The notes under the pieces: model-generated | What the model was told of the DNA's origin: nothing | Seen by the model: only the letters and a program-made list of their open reading frames with translations | Databases searched by the model: none | Shown: piece by piece, positions 9,043 to 18,152 of the stretch | Numbering within the stretch: the stretch's first letter is position 1 | Layout of the letters: every line of letters begins with the position of its first letter | Program-made: the position numbers and the translations under genes | Assembly (NCBI GenBank): GCA_963797765.1 | Contig: CAWCQU010000003.1 | Location: 310,001 to 374,000, forward strand | Source: JBGPTK01 sp963797765 | Lineage (GTDB): Bacteria; Acidobacteriota; Terriglobia; Acidiferrales; UBA7541 | Direction: 5' to 3' | DNA length: 64,000 nucleotides

Positions 9043-10395
9043 TCAACTGCGCGGTAAAATGTTCCTCTGGCCGCTGGAAAAACGAGCCGAGGAACTACCC
9101 TCAGATTCCCTGCTTAGAAAACTGGCAGTTCGAGAAACTGCGATTGGACTCTCTGTAGTGGCCATTTCTGGTTGAACGGACTCATAGGAGTGGCCAGTGT
9201 CATTCGTCCGCTTGCGGAAAGAGACCGCTTGCGCATAGATGCCGGCCAGGATGGCGTAGTTTTTCTCAGCGGTGTATCGCGCTTCGTATTCCAGACGCGC
9301 TGCTTTTCCCATCTCGTCCATCTCTCGAGTGTGCATCCAGGCCCACGCGGCCTTTGCCGCCAGATCCGCAGGCTCGCCGGGAATGAAGTGCAGGCCGGTG
9401 CGCTGATCGGCGACGATTTCCTTCATGCCGCCGTGCTCCGAACAAATCACAGCGGTGCCACAGGCGAACGCCTCAGCGATCGTCACCGGAAAGTTCTCGT
9501 AGCACTGGCTGGGGACAATCACGAAACGGGATTTTTTAATTGCTTCAATTACTTCAGGCCGCGGGATCTGGCCGCGAAATTGAATATGGGGCAGCCCTCG
9601 TTGAGCCGCCCGGGCCTCAAGCTGTTCCCGCATCGGCCCGTCGCCGATAATTTGCAGCGGTATCGGCAAACTCAAACGTTCCCAGGCATCCAGAAGAATA
9701 TCGCCGCCCTTTTCCGGAGAGAGCCGGCCCACGAACAACGCATAATCGCCGACATCTTTTTTCGGCCCGGGATCGACATCGAGAAAATTCGATTTCACAT
9801 GAACCCGATCAGCAGGCAACCCTCCGGCTACAAATTTTCCGCGCGCGAATTCCGTGGTGGCGATGTACGCACTCACCTTGTTTTGCCAGGTGCCTAGCGC
9901 GCGGTGAACACCCAGCATCAATGCCGTGGTTGCCGTCGCCGCGCGCGAATCGCGATAACAGCCGTGAAGGACCCCTCGTAGCAGGGAATGATCGATGCAT
10001 TCCTCGCACACTTTGCCGCCGCGGAAAAGGTTCGTGCCGGGGCAGAGCAGGCGGTAATTATGGAGCGTCTGAACCACGGGAACGCCCGCCTGGTGGCAGG
10101 CTGAATAAATGGATGGCGAGATCATCATGAAAGTGTTGTGCACATGGACCAGATCCGGTTTTTCTTCGCGAAGCAACCGGCTGAATTCTTTGTAGGTGTC
10201 GTTTGACCAGATGGTTCGCTGAATCAGCGTAAGCTGCCCAACCCCGGAAAATTTCTCGACTTCGTAATTGCTGCGGCGATAGGTGATTACTGTCTGCCCA
10301 GCGTCTTCCAGCAGCTTGCGCTCCTGCTCGAATACGACGTCCTCGCCACCCGGCTGCTGGTACGAGTTATGAACGAGAATAATTTTGAGTTTCAA
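9043..10395 (-). CDS. Glycosyltransferase family 4
   Basis: This is a GT-B retaining glycosyltransferase with an N-terminal GT4 acceptor domain (KIILVHNSYQQPGGED) and a C-terminal Glycos_transf_1 domain. The E-x7-E region is in FPVTIAEAFACGTAVI, preceded by ALFVGRLSPEKGGDIL. The frame is open to an ATG at 10443, but similarity to family N-termini starts at a TTG at 10395, which I prefer; no good ribosome site is seen for either. The gene overlaps the end of the deacetylase gene by about 29 bp (76 bp with the longer start). The last 50 residues are low-complexity, Ser-rich and unrecognised. It is a cytoplasmic step of EPS repeat-unit assembly; sugar and linkage are unknown. Confidence 0.87.
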   Translation of the reverse strand: MKLKIILVHNSYQQPGGEDVVFEQERKLLEDAGQTVITYRRSNYEVEKFSGVGQLTLIQRTIWSNDTYKEFSRLLREEKPDLVHVHNTFMMISPSIYSACHQAGVPVVQTLHNYRLLCPGTNLFRGGKVCEECIDHSLLRGVLHGCYRDSRAATATTALMLGVHRALGTWQNKVSAYIATTEFARGKFVAGGLPADRVHVKSNFLDVDPGPKKDVGDYALFVGRLSPEKGGDILLDAWERLSLPIPLQIIGDGPMREQLEARAAQRGLPHIQFRGQIPRPEVIEAIKKSRFVIVPSQCYENFPVTIAEAFACGTAVICSEHGGMKEIVADQRTGLHFIPGEPADLAAKAAWAWMHTREMDEMGKAARLEYEARYTAEKNYAILAGIYAQAVSFRKRTNDTGHSYESVQPEMATTESPIAVSRTASFLSRESEGSSSARFSSGQRNILPRS

Positions 10396-11167
10396 TATGA
10401 TCTCGAAATAAGGGGATTGGCCGGCCGTAACCGGTGACTGCATTCAGCGTGCCGGTGTTCGAAGCGTATTGAACTCCTGCACGTCCACGCACGTAGTCCA
10501 GTAGCTCAGCCAAGCCGCTCCACAATCCAAGTTCCTCGATTTCCCAGGAGTGGCCGTAGAGGTGCCAGATGCCGCCTTCTTTCATTACGCGATCGAACAA
10601 GATCTTTCCAAGCGCCACCCAGTTTTCCGTGCCGCGAAACCGGCTCCAGTAATCAAACAGGCGTCCAGCCTTGCGCGACTTGGCAATATTCTTGACGTAG
10701 GTCCAGTCCGTGTGCGGATACACTTGCAGGCTCGTAGGCATCTCGAATCGTGCAAATTCGGTTTCGATCGAGAGCATACGAGTGGAGCGAGCGCCACGGA
10801 AACCGGCAGCCTTGAGCTGGTCAGAAACTTTCCTGTCGAATTTGCCGCGCGGGTAACAGAACATCGGCACTTCGCTCCCCAGGATTCCTTCCAGGGCGTC
10901 TTTGCTGCCCCGCACTTCGTGCTCGACTTCCGACTGGGGCAAACCATAAAGAGTTCTGTGCGTCAGGCCATGGGCGCCGATCTCAAATCCCTCCATGGAC
11001 AGGGACCGCAGATCCGCCGGCATCAAAGTCTGCCGACCCCGGTAGCCGGTCATAGGAACGAAGAAGGTGCCGGGCAGACCTCGCGCGCTCAGCAGGCTGG
11101 CGACTTTCAGGTCCGCCGGGTCTCCATCATCCCAACTGGTCGTGACAATTCTTGTTATTTGTTCCAC
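10367..11167 (-). CDS. Polysaccharide deacetylase (NodB homology, CE4-like)
   Basis: The 266-residue protein contains the NodB motifs in order: TTSWDDGDPAD (catalytic and metal Asp), GLPGTFFVPM, EIGAHGLTHRTL (the HxxxH metal pair) and MFCYPRGKFD. It lacks a signal peptide, so it probably acts in the cytoplasm on lipid-linked intermediates, as several EPS-cluster deacetylases do, or its export is not obvious. The start at 11167 is the only good ATG before the first motif. The gene lies between a family 2 and a family 4 glycosyltransferase gene on the same strand. It probably removes N-acetyl groups from the saccharide. Confidence 0.88.
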   Translation of the reverse strand: MEQITRIVTTSWDDGDPADLKVASLLSARGLPGTFFVPMTGYRGRQTLMPADLRSLSMEGFEIGAHGLTHRTLYGLPQSEVEHEVRGSKDALEGILGSEVPMFCYPRGKFDRKVSDQLKAAGFRGARSTRMLSIETEFARFEMPTSLQVYPHTDWTYVKNIAKSRKAGRLFDYWSRFRGTENWVALGKILFDRVMKEGGIWHLYGHSWEIEELGLWSGLAELLDYVRGRAGVQYASNTGTLNAVTGYGRPIPLFRDHIETQNYSRS

Positions 11168-11233
11168 AGCGGTCAGATACCTCTTTTTAGATACAGGCTG
11201 GGCTGCAAATCCTGAGTCCGTGGCGCTCGAATT

Positions 11234-12142
11234 CTAGGTGGCGAAGTTGGGGTCCATGGTGGGTGGCTGCCGTTTGGACATTAGGCTCCGGCACGTCTCG
11301 AGGCTATGGTGGGTTCGAAACCACAAAGTTTGTTTCGGCGCGTGCCGCAGAACCCTGAGCTCCTTGCGATAGGCGCCGTTGAAAGTTTTCATCAGCAGGC
11401 GTTTGGTCTGGTAGAACTTGGCGAGGGTGTCATAGCCGCGGTCGGACATTTTCCGCGGGCTCCAGGTGCGCTGCACGCGCAACCGCTCCATGCGCCGTCG
11501 CGTGTGCTGCAAGCTGGCGTTCGTTCCCAGCCAGCGAAACGCTCCGATAATCTGATTGACGTACTGGAATTGCTTTCCCTGCGAAGCCAGCCGGACGAAG
11601 TATTCGAAATCCATCACCACTCGATAGTCCATATCCAGCATCATCTGTTCGTCAAAGATCTGGCGGCGAAAGAACGTGGTTGCGGTGACCACGAAGCAGC
11701 CGTAATAGAGCAAAACGTTAAAGTCGAAATCGTGTGCGGTCTTGGAACGTTGCAGCCGGCCGTCTTTATCAACAAACAGCACGTCGCCGTAGAAGACATC
11801 GGTCTTGGGATTGGCCACGGCGGCTTTGGCCATGGCAGCAAACGCGCCCGGCATGTAGTACTCGTCGGCGTTCATCCATCCGACCAGGTCGCCCGTCGCC
11901 ATCTTAAACCCCTTGTTCAACGCGTCCGACTGGCCGCGATCGGGTTCCGAGATCCAGCGGACATGCGGATAGCGCTTCAAGACCTCGATGGTATTGTCTT
12001 TGGAGACGCCATCGATGACGATGTGTTCGAAGTTTGGATACCCTTGGCGCATCACGCTCAGGATGGCATCCTCGAGATATTCACCATGGTTTAGACAGGC
12101 TGTGACGATGGAAATCTTTGGCGAGTTCGATGTGGATGTCAT
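11234..12142 (-). CDS. Glycosyltransferase family 2
   Basis: This is a GT-A inverting glycosyltransferase of 302 residues. Motifs are SIVTACLNHGEYLEDAI (12-28), the DGVSKDNT nucleotide-binding region, SEPDRGQSDALNKGF, and GWMNADEYY as the DXD-equivalent (NADE where many relatives have NADD). The C-terminal third is basic and has no predicted membrane anchor, so it is probably cytoplasmic or peripheral. The start overlaps the stop of the upstream methyltransferase gene by four bases (ATGA), indicating translational coupling in the EPS operon. The transferred sugar cannot be read from sequence. Confidence 0.92.
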   Translation of the reverse strand: MTSTSNSPKISIVTACLNHGEYLEDAILSVMRQGYPNFEHIVIDGVSKDNTIEVLKRYPHVRWISEPDRGQSDALNKGFKMATGDLVGWMNADEYYMPGAFAAMAKAAVANPKTDVFYGDVLFVDKDGRLQRSKTAHDFDFNVLLYYGCFVVTATTFFRRQIFDEQMMLDMDYRVVMDFEYFVRLASQGKQFQYVNQIIGAFRWLGTNASLQHTRRRMERLRVQRTWSPRKMSDRGYDTLAKFYQTKRLLMKTFNGAYRKELRVLRHAPKQTLWFRTHHSLETCRSLMSKRQPPTMDPNFAT

Positions 12143-13194
12143 AGTGACCTCGACTTGGCGTCATTTTGCAAAGCTTTGCCTGAGCTTCCGAGTTGGGGAA
12201 AAGCCAGATTGATAACAGGCGAGACGGCAGCCCCCGGCGTTTTCACGGCGGTAATTAGAATGTGATCACGGCTGATGGGTGGATAGGAAGCGCCTTCCCG
12301 GTGCAACAGTTCCGAGAGTGCTAACCAGGGCTTGCTGGTTCGTCCTGCAATAGTCATGGCAAAGTAGGCCCAGAAGCGGAACTGCGCTGACAGCGTGCTG
12401 ATCTTCGGATAGTGATGAATTGTCGTTGTGCAGCTGGAAATTTGCAGGCCGTATCTGGGAAGCAGCCTGCGGAAGCTCTCTTCGTTAAAAAACGTGAAGT
12501 GTTCCAGGTAATTCACGTAATACCAACCCTCGCGCATCGCCTTTGCAACCTTCGAATTCGTGTCTCCGGTTTCCAAGACGAGAAGACCGCCCGGCGCCAG
12601 CAAAGAAGTAATCTTCCGGAAAGCTGAATCCGCATCATCGAGATGTTCCGCGACATCCCACAGAGAGATCAGGTCGTAAGAACCGACGTCGCCCGAAATC
12701 GCCAGGTCCTGTAATCGGCCGGAGAGGAAATGTCCCGAAGGAATCCTGCGGCGCGCCACTTCCAGGGCAGCTCCATTGGGATCGGCTCCGTGTTTGATCC
12801 AATGCTCTGGAAGCATGGAAAGAAATTCCCCGGTGTAGCAGCCCACATCGAGCACGCGGAGAGTTTTTTCGGATTTGAGCGCGGTCAAGAGAGCCAACTT
12901 TTCATTCATCCTTCGGCCGTCGGTATTAAATTTCCACACGTTTTCCCGGCCGGGCACGTTATAAAGAAAATCCAGGGTTTCTTGCTTCGGGATGACCCGG
13001 TTGTACAAAACGCCGCAGCCCATGCATCGCACCAGCAACTTTTGTTTCTTCACTGAATCGTCGAGCCGGACGATTCCGCGGGGGAATTCATAGGCCCGCT
13101 GATAACAGGTTGCGCCAAGTTCAACGTATAGCTGTTCATTGCAAGCAGGGCAGTGGACACGGGATACAAAATTCTCTGACGTGAGTGTAATCAT
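12139..13194 (-). CDS. Class I SAM-dependent methyltransferase with N-terminal zinc-ribbon
   Basis: The ATG at 13194 is chosen because AGGAG lies seven bases upstream; the frame is open to 13299 without a site. The N-terminus has two Cys pairs (CPAC and CMGC) that look like a zinc ribbon, as in C-methyltransferases of sugar biosynthesis. The Methyltransf_11/23-type core follows, with VLDVGCYTGEFLSML (SAM motif I), DLISLWDVAEHLDDAD and GGLLVLETGD. The C-terminus is hydrophobic around FRFWAYFAMTIAG. The location inside the EPS operon suggests methylation of a sugar nucleotide or the glycan terminus. The acceptor is unknown. Confidence 0.87.
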   Translation of the reverse strand: MITLTSENFVSRVHCPACNEQLYVELGATCYQRAYEFPRGIVRLDDSVKKQKLLVRCMGCGVLYNRVIPKQETLDFLYNVPGRENVWKFNTDGRRMNEKLALLTALKSEKTLRVLDVGCYTGEFLSMLPEHWIKHGADPNGAALEVARRRIPSGHFLSGRLQDLAISGDVGSYDLISLWDVAEHLDDADSAFRKITSLLAPGGLLVLETGDTNSKVAKAMREGWYYVNYLEHFTFFNEESFRRLLPRYGLQISSCTTTIHHYPKISTLSAQFRFWAYFAMTIAGRTSKPWLALSELLHREGASYPPISRDHILITAVKTPGAAVSPVINLAFPQLGSSGKALQNDAKSRSL

Positions 13195-13244
13195 TCGCGG
13201 GCTCCTAAAATCCAGTGCAGGAGTACCGGATTGGGACTGCCAGC

Positions 13245-14003
13245 TTACGCGTACCAACCCTTGTGCTTTGATTCCTGCTCCGAGGCCGTTCCAAACCACG
13301 ATGCATCGGGAGACTTGCGAAGCAGAAACTGCCCCAGCGCGTAGCGGCGGGAGCTGGCCGGGTAGTCAAGCGCAGTCTCGCGATCAGCTGGGCGCCAAGG
13401 GCCCCACGGTTCTTTTACAAGAAATCGCGACTTCACAACATCGTAACCATCCAGAAGGCGGGGCAAACGGCGCTTACCATAGACTCGATGAAACGGCCGG
13501 TGAACCCCGTCAATCCCAATCGGGACGGTAAGGAAAAGCCATCCATGCACGTCGAGAAGTTCCGTAATTTTCCGCATGGCCTTCAAGTCGCCATCCGAAT
13601 CCTCTTTCGAGCCGTAACGGCCTGAAAGCCCGATGTGTTCGATGGTGGAACAGGCCACGATCATGTCGAATCCAACTTCGAGCAACTCACCCGTAAAATC
13701 GCCCTTGATAAAGCGGGCGCCCGAGAATTGTTTGGAAAGATCGCAGGAGATGTCGATTGCGGTTACGTCATAACCAAGCGCCAGCATCGCCGGAATGATG
13801 GGTGAGCGGCCCGGGCCAATTTCAAGAGCTCGCTTGGGACCTGGCGGCAAGTTGGCGCAAACAAAACCCCAGTCGAGGAATGCCTCGCCTTTCAGATCGA
13901 ATCCGCCAAGCGGCGGCCTGGGCTCGCCGCACAGCAATGCTTGAATTCCAAAACGATGATCCAGGTTCCTGGCCAGCGATCCCAAAATTGCTCCCCATCT
14001 CAT
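13245..14003 (-). CDS. Class I SAM-dependent methyltransferase
   Basis: The 252-residue protein has a clear SAM-binding motif ALEIGPGRSPIIPAMLALG, then VTAIDIS and the motif II region DMIVACSTIEHIGLSGRYG. The latter resembles DUF268-like EPS methyltransferases whose genes cluster with glycosyltransferases. GWLFLTVPIGIDGVHRPFHRVYG follows the core. No transmembrane segment is visible. It lies between the O-antigen ligase gene and the zinc-ribbon methyltransferase gene, 50 bp upstream of the latter, on the operon strand. It probably modifies the growing polysaccharide or its terminal residue; the substrate is unassigned. Confidence 0.85.
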   Translation of the reverse strand: MRWGAILGSLARNLDHRFGIQALLCGEPRPPLGGFDLKGEAFLDWGFVCANLPPGPKRALEIGPGRSPIIPAMLALGYDVTAIDISCDLSKQFSGARFIKGDFTGELLEVGFDMIVACSTIEHIGLSGRYGSKEDSDGDLKAMRKITELLDVHGWLFLTVPIGIDGVHRPFHRVYGKRRLPRLLDGYDVVKSRFLVKEPWGPWRPADRETALDYPASSRRYALGQFLLRKSPDASWFGTASEQESKHKGWYA

Positions 14004-14056
14004 TTTCCTCTCTCCTCCGGTTTACAGGCGCCATTGCGCTGCGCTCACGGTAGTGT

Positions 14057-15532
14057 TCACGCGCGCGGATAGGGTTCTCGCTGCAGGGGAGAACTTGCGG
14101 CCCATGCAAAGTCTGTTGGCTGATTCACGGCTGACGTGGAGCGGGACCTTATTGCCGAGCGATCCTTTTGATTCTGGGTCAGGGTTTCCAGGCGATGAGA
14201 GACAAAGAACGAATAGACGAGTAGCGCAGTCACCGGAAAATAATTAAACACTTCGAGTACGGCTCCGAACAGATTGATCACCATGAAGTTGACCGTAAGA
14301 GCGAGAAGCACCAGCGCGACCTCGCTTTGGCCGGGGAACTTCATCAACCGCCAGGCATTCCGGCTGGAGACCCAAACTCCGATTCCGATCAAGAGTAGGC
14401 CGATCAGGCCGGCTTCCGCTGTCGAATCCAGATAACCGTTATGCAGCGATGTGGGGCTCCATTCCGCGGAAAACGTCAGCACGGTCGCCCCGGTCCAGAA
14501 TGCGCCGTATCCGTGCCCGAGCATCAGGTGGCTCTCGATCATGGGAATTGCCTGTTGCCAGATCTGGGTTCTGCCGGAAGCTGTTTCCATGTCCGCTTGG
14601 GTTTCGCCGCGGTTCCACATTTGCTTCAGCGCGGGGACCTGAGTAAACAGGACGATGACGCTCAAGACCGCCACGGCGCCGTACACTTTTTTCTTGAACT
14701 GCCGCGGTTTCATGAACTCGAGGAAAAAGAGAGCGGCAATCACCCCGAGCCAGGTTTCGCGTGACTTTGTCAGCAGCACAGCCAAGCCGGGAATGACCAG
14801 ATTGAACAGCAGAAATTCTTTCCTGGTCCAAATGTCTCTTCGGGCTCGAGTGACCCACGCCGCCAGAAATCCCACGGACGCGCACCATCCGATCTGGTTT
14901 TCAATTCCGATTCGCCCCAGCCGCCACACTGGATCCGCGATGTGGAAATCCCCGTGAATCACAGAGACCACAATGACGCCAAAAGAGAGCAGAGAACTCG
15001 CCCAGCACATGGTCCGGATTAGTTCGGTGGAACCTTCCGGCTTGCGATCGTAATAAACCGCTCCCACACCCAGGGCAAAAACGGAGACGAACAGAGTTTC
15101 CGCCGACCGGCGCAGCGTTTGCATCGGTCCCTGTGACCAGAAAAAGGAAAGAAACGCGAATACGACAAAGGCTCCCACCCAGGGAATCAGATTGACGCGG
15201 CCAAGCCGCTGGCGGCCCCAAATCAGACAGATAATTCCGGTGGCAAGCAACAACGTTCCAGCAACGCGGTTCAACATGCTGCCCGATTCGATGCTTTGCG
15301 CCAACTGTAGGGCATTGGTCACGGCTTCTGATTTACGCAGAAATCCCTCGGTCGGCACCAGCACCAGGGCAACGATTCCAAGCTTCACGATCGAAGGACG
15401 GGTAAAAGCCAAGGCCGCAAGGATAATGCCCACTGGGACCATAGCCGCCTGTGGAGAGAGGAAAACGACGAATCCCAGCGCCGCGAATCCGGCGAATGCC
15501 GCAAGGAGTTTGAAAGTCTTGCTACCGGGCAT
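14057..15532 (-). CDS. O-antigen ligase/polymerase family membrane protein
   Basis: This is a polytopic membrane protein of about 490 residues starting MPGSKTFKLLAAFAGF, with AAGGA upstream of the ATG at 15532. An in-frame start at 15625 would lie deep in the previous gene. It has a string of hydrophobic segments and the Wzy_C/O-antigen-ligase region: SRETWLGVIAALFFLEF, then a periplasmic loop with SLHNGYLDSTAEAGLIG, including the conserved HNxYL. It overlaps the upstream glycosyltransferase gene by 11 bp. The expected role is polymerisation of lipid-linked repeat units (Wzy-like) or ligation of finished polymer in the periplasm. Sequence alone does not separate these two. Confidence 0.87.
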   Translation of the reverse strand: MPGSKTFKLLAAFAGFAALGFVVFLSPQAAMVPVGIILAALAFTRPSIVKLGIVALVLVPTEGFLRKSEAVTNALQLAQSIESGSMLNRVAGTLLLATGIICLIWGRQRLGRVNLIPWVGAFVVFAFLSFFWSQGPMQTLRRSAETLFVSVFALGVGAVYYDRKPEGSTELIRTMCWASSLLSFGVIVVSVIHGDFHIADPVWRLGRIGIENQIGWCASVGFLAAWVTRARRDIWTRKEFLLFNLVIPGLAVLLTKSRETWLGVIAALFFLEFMKPRQFKKKVYGAVAVLSVIVLFTQVPALKQMWNRGETQADMETASGRTQIWQQAIPMIESHLMLGHGYGAFWTGATVLTFSAEWSPTSLHNGYLDSTAEAGLIGLLLIGIGVWVSSRNAWRLMKFPGQSEVALVLLALTVNFMVINLFGAVLEVFNYFPVTALLVYSFFVSHRLETLTQNQKDRSAIRSRSTSAVNQPTDFAWAASSPLQREPYPRA

Positions 15533-16790
15533 TCTCAATTCCTTCGGCCAGAACGCTCCGGCTATCGACCCGCTCGATTCGCAGGGCGAGATCGCGCAGC
15601 CACTCTCCCTTTTTGTCCCAGGCAAAGATTTCGCGGACTCGCACGCGACCGGCTTCGCCCATGCGATTTTTCAGTCCGGGATTTCGGGCCAATTGTTCCA
15701 TCGCCGCCGCCATGTCGAAAATGGCCTGTTTGGGCGAGATCGCTTTCACCTTGACGCCCGTTTCAGCACTCACCTGAAGTCCAGGCCCGCCAATATCCAG
15801 GCAAATCACCGGCCTGCCAGCAGCCATTGCTTCCAGACAAACCCAGCCGCCGGAATCGTGCAAGCTCGGATGCACCAGCGCATCGCACTCGGCGAGTTTC
15901 TCGAGAACTTCGGCCCGGGGAATCCGGCCCCAGAACTTGACGTTGTTTTCTATGTCTAGTTCGGCGGCGATTTTCTGCAATCGCTCCCGTTCAGGGCCTT
16001 CGCCCATCAGCCAGTATTCGCTCAAATGGTATCGATTCCGAAATTGAGCGAATGCCCGCAAGCCAAGCTCGAAACCCTTCAAGTGCAGCAGATCCCCCAG
16101 GCTGACGAGCCGGAAGAATTCGGTGTCACGGTTGGGGATCGCGGCCAATCTCTCGATTTCTTCGTGCGGTAATCCCGCCTCCGAATAGACCAGCACTTCG
16201 CGGCAGCCCAAGACTTTCAATCGTTCCGCCGTGCGATCGGTGGTAGCCAGTGCCACCGCAGCCCGCCGCGCGGTCGCGCGCAGGAACGGATCCATCTCGC
16301 CCAGGCGCTGGGCCGCGAACCGTAGAAATTCGAATATTTTTCCACGCGTGCTGTAGCAGCTCCAGAAACTGAATGGTGGAGCTTCACCACCACCCACCGG
16401 TCCCCACTGGAACGGAACTGCAAGCAGGGCCATGAAGCTGGGCATCCAGTAATTGCAAAAAGTGACGTGGTGGACCTGGTCGAAAGCCACCTGCTGGTGA
16501 AGCTTTCGGGCTTTCAGGAACGCCGTCAGCTGCCAGAGGTAATAGTAAAGATGAATCCCGCGGCGGCCCTTCTTCCAAAAACGCGCCCAGCGCGGCAAGT
16601 CGTGATAAACAAAATGCACATTGGGAATGCGCTCGCGGGCAATCGCGGCTTCAATCGATTCGCGATTTTTGACCCGAGTGATACCCCACACTTCATGGAA
16701 GCGGGCAAGCTGGCGAATGCGGTGCCAACCCACACCCTGCTCCGAACCGCGGCCTGGCGAACATGCATAAGCTGAGACAAGTATGCGCAT
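15522..16790 (-). CDS. Glycosyltransferase family 4
   Basis: The 422-residue GT-B protein begins MRILVSAYACSPGRGSEQGVGW, the typical glycine-rich acceptor-domain loop. The donor domain carries RLVSLGDLLHLKGFELGLRAF, WLMGEGPERERLQ, and SGGWVCLEAMAAGRPVI with the EX7E-type acid. Length and motif order match retaining GT4 enzymes such as mannosyl- or glucosyltransferases. It starts six bases after the flippase stop and its end overlaps the ligase/polymerase gene, so it is a tightly packed operon member. It acts at the cytoplasmic face of the membrane on the undecaprenyl-linked glycan. Confidence 0.91.
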   Translation of the reverse strand: MRILVSAYACSPGRGSEQGVGWHRIRQLARFHEVWGITRVKNRESIEAAIARERIPNVHFVYHDLPRWARFWKKGRRGIHLYYYLWQLTAFLKARKLHQQVAFDQVHHVTFCNYWMPSFMALLAVPFQWGPVGGGEAPPFSFWSCYSTRGKIFEFLRFAAQRLGEMDPFLRATARRAAVALATTDRTAERLKVLGCREVLVYSEAGLPHEEIERLAAIPNRDTEFFRLVSLGDLLHLKGFELGLRAFAQFRNRYHLSEYWLMGEGPERERLQKIAAELDIENNVKFWGRIPRAEVLEKLAECDALVHPSLHDSGGWVCLEAMAAGRPVICLDIGGPGLQVSAETGVKVKAISPKQAIFDMAAAMEQLARNPGLKNRMGEAGRVRVREIFAWDKKGEWLRDLALRIERVDSRSVLAEGIENAR

Positions 16791-16796
16791 CAGTTT

Positions 16797-18137
16797 TTAT
16801 TGGGCAGCAGCGTCGGCAAGGGCGATAGCGTTCGTCTTGCGATAGAGCAAATAGGTTGCGACAGCAAATCCCACGACGCTTGAGAGCATCATCGAGATAA
16901 TCACGCCCTGAACGCCCAGAGCCATGGTTAAGGGGATTCCAGCCAGAACGGCGACCGCGCCAGACGCCGCATAGGCTACGAAAACCGATGCGGGCGACTC
17001 CATCGCGCGCAAGCCTATTGAAGGACCCGCCACCGAGATCTGCAGAACCGACGCGAGCGCTAGCCAAGGAACCAATGTCACCAAGTTCTGATAGTGGCCA
17101 CCGTAGAGAAAATGAACAAGCGGAGCGCGGAAGATCACCAGCAGACTCCAATAGGCGAGTCCGCCTCCTGCGTAGAGCAGGGAAATCTTCCCGGTAAATA
17201 TCTTAAGTCGGCCGGAACCATTCTGATGGTTGATGCGAGACGCATAGGGCTGGAAGAGCAAGGAGAGAGCCGTCGCCGTGTGGCCGATCGGCAAGGCAAG
17301 ATTTAGCAGCGCTTTCAATTCACCGGCGCCGGCCATTCCCGCGGAGGCACTGAGAACCGGAAAATAAAAATTGGAAGGCAGCCAAAGCAGCGCTGCAGTG
17401 GCCAGCGACCAGCGGCCATAAATCCAGTGCTCGCTCCAACTCTCACGCAAACTTGGCGCAAGGTGTCTCAACCGAAGAATCGGCTTCAGCCGCAGCATCG
17501 AGAATGCGCTGGTCATCAGCGCGCCGAAGGCCATCAGTAGAAAAGCCGTGAAGGCGGAAAGAAGTGCGTGCCGGTAGAGGATAAACAGGCCACCCAGCAC
17601 CAGCACGCAATAGAAGATCGCGCTGATCACCGCGGCCGCCGGCGCCAACTCCAGGTAAAACGCGCGGCGCAACAGCCAAAACAGCAGGATGCAGGGAGAA
17701 GCGATCGTTACTGCTGCCAGTGCGCTGGGGAGGTTTGCGCTCGCATGCATCAACCGCGCCACTAGAGTCGCGGATCCCAGAACCAGGAATATTGCCAACG
17801 CTGTTCCCATGTGCATCCAAATCAGTGATCCTAGATAGCCGCGCAGCCGTGTGCGGTAAATTCCTCCGCCGAAGACGCACATCGGTTCGAGCAATAGGGA
17901 GATATGGAACTGGGAAAGCAGCAGAAAAATTGAAAAGGCCAAAGCGTAAGCGCCGTACTGCTCCTCGGAAAGCCAGCGCGCCAGCAGTATTCCCATTACA
18001 AAATTCGATCCTGAAATTAAACCCTGATCCAAAACCGCGAATATCACTTTGTCGACCCAGGCTATCGCCGAGGTTCGGACGGCGATCAGGCGTTCGGTGA
18101 TCGTATAGCTCGCTAGTTCCGTGGATTGAGAGGCCAT
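16797..18137 (-). CDS. Polysaccharide flippase (Wzx/PST, MOP superfamily)
   Basis: The 446-residue protein is hydrophobic throughout, with roughly 12 predicted membrane spans. Its N-terminus, containing KVIFAVLDQGLISGSNFVMGILLARWLSEEQYGAYALAF, is typical of Wzx/PST exporters of the MOP superfamily. It would flip undecaprenyl-PP-linked repeat units to the periplasm before polymerisation. The gene lies 15 bp downstream of the APH-like gene and six bases upstream of a GT4 gene. With the separate priming transferase, Wzz-like and OPX genes it makes this a Wzx/Wzy-type pathway. Confidence 0.88.
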   Translation of the reverse strand: MASQSTELASYTITERLIAVRTSAIAWVDKVIFAVLDQGLISGSNFVMGILLARWLSEEQYGAYALAFSIFLLLSQFHISLLLEPMCVFGGGIYRTRLRGYLGSLIWMHMGTALAIFLVLGSATLVARLMHASANLPSALAAVTIASPCILLFWLLRRAFYLELAPAAAVISAIFYCVLVLGGLFILYRHALLSAFTAFLLMAFGALMTSAFSMLRLKPILRLRHLAPSLRESWSEHWIYGRWSLATAALLWLPSNFYFPVLSASAGMAGAGELKALLNLALPIGHTATALSLLFQPYASRINHQNGSGRLKIFTGKISLLYAGGGLAYWSLLVIFRAPLVHFLYGGHYQNLVTLVPWLALASVLQISVAGPSIGLRAMESPASVFVAYAASGAVAVLAGIPLTMALGVQGVIISMMLSSVVGFAVATYLLYRKTNAIALADAAAQ

Positions 18138-18152
18138 TTACGATTCTTTGTA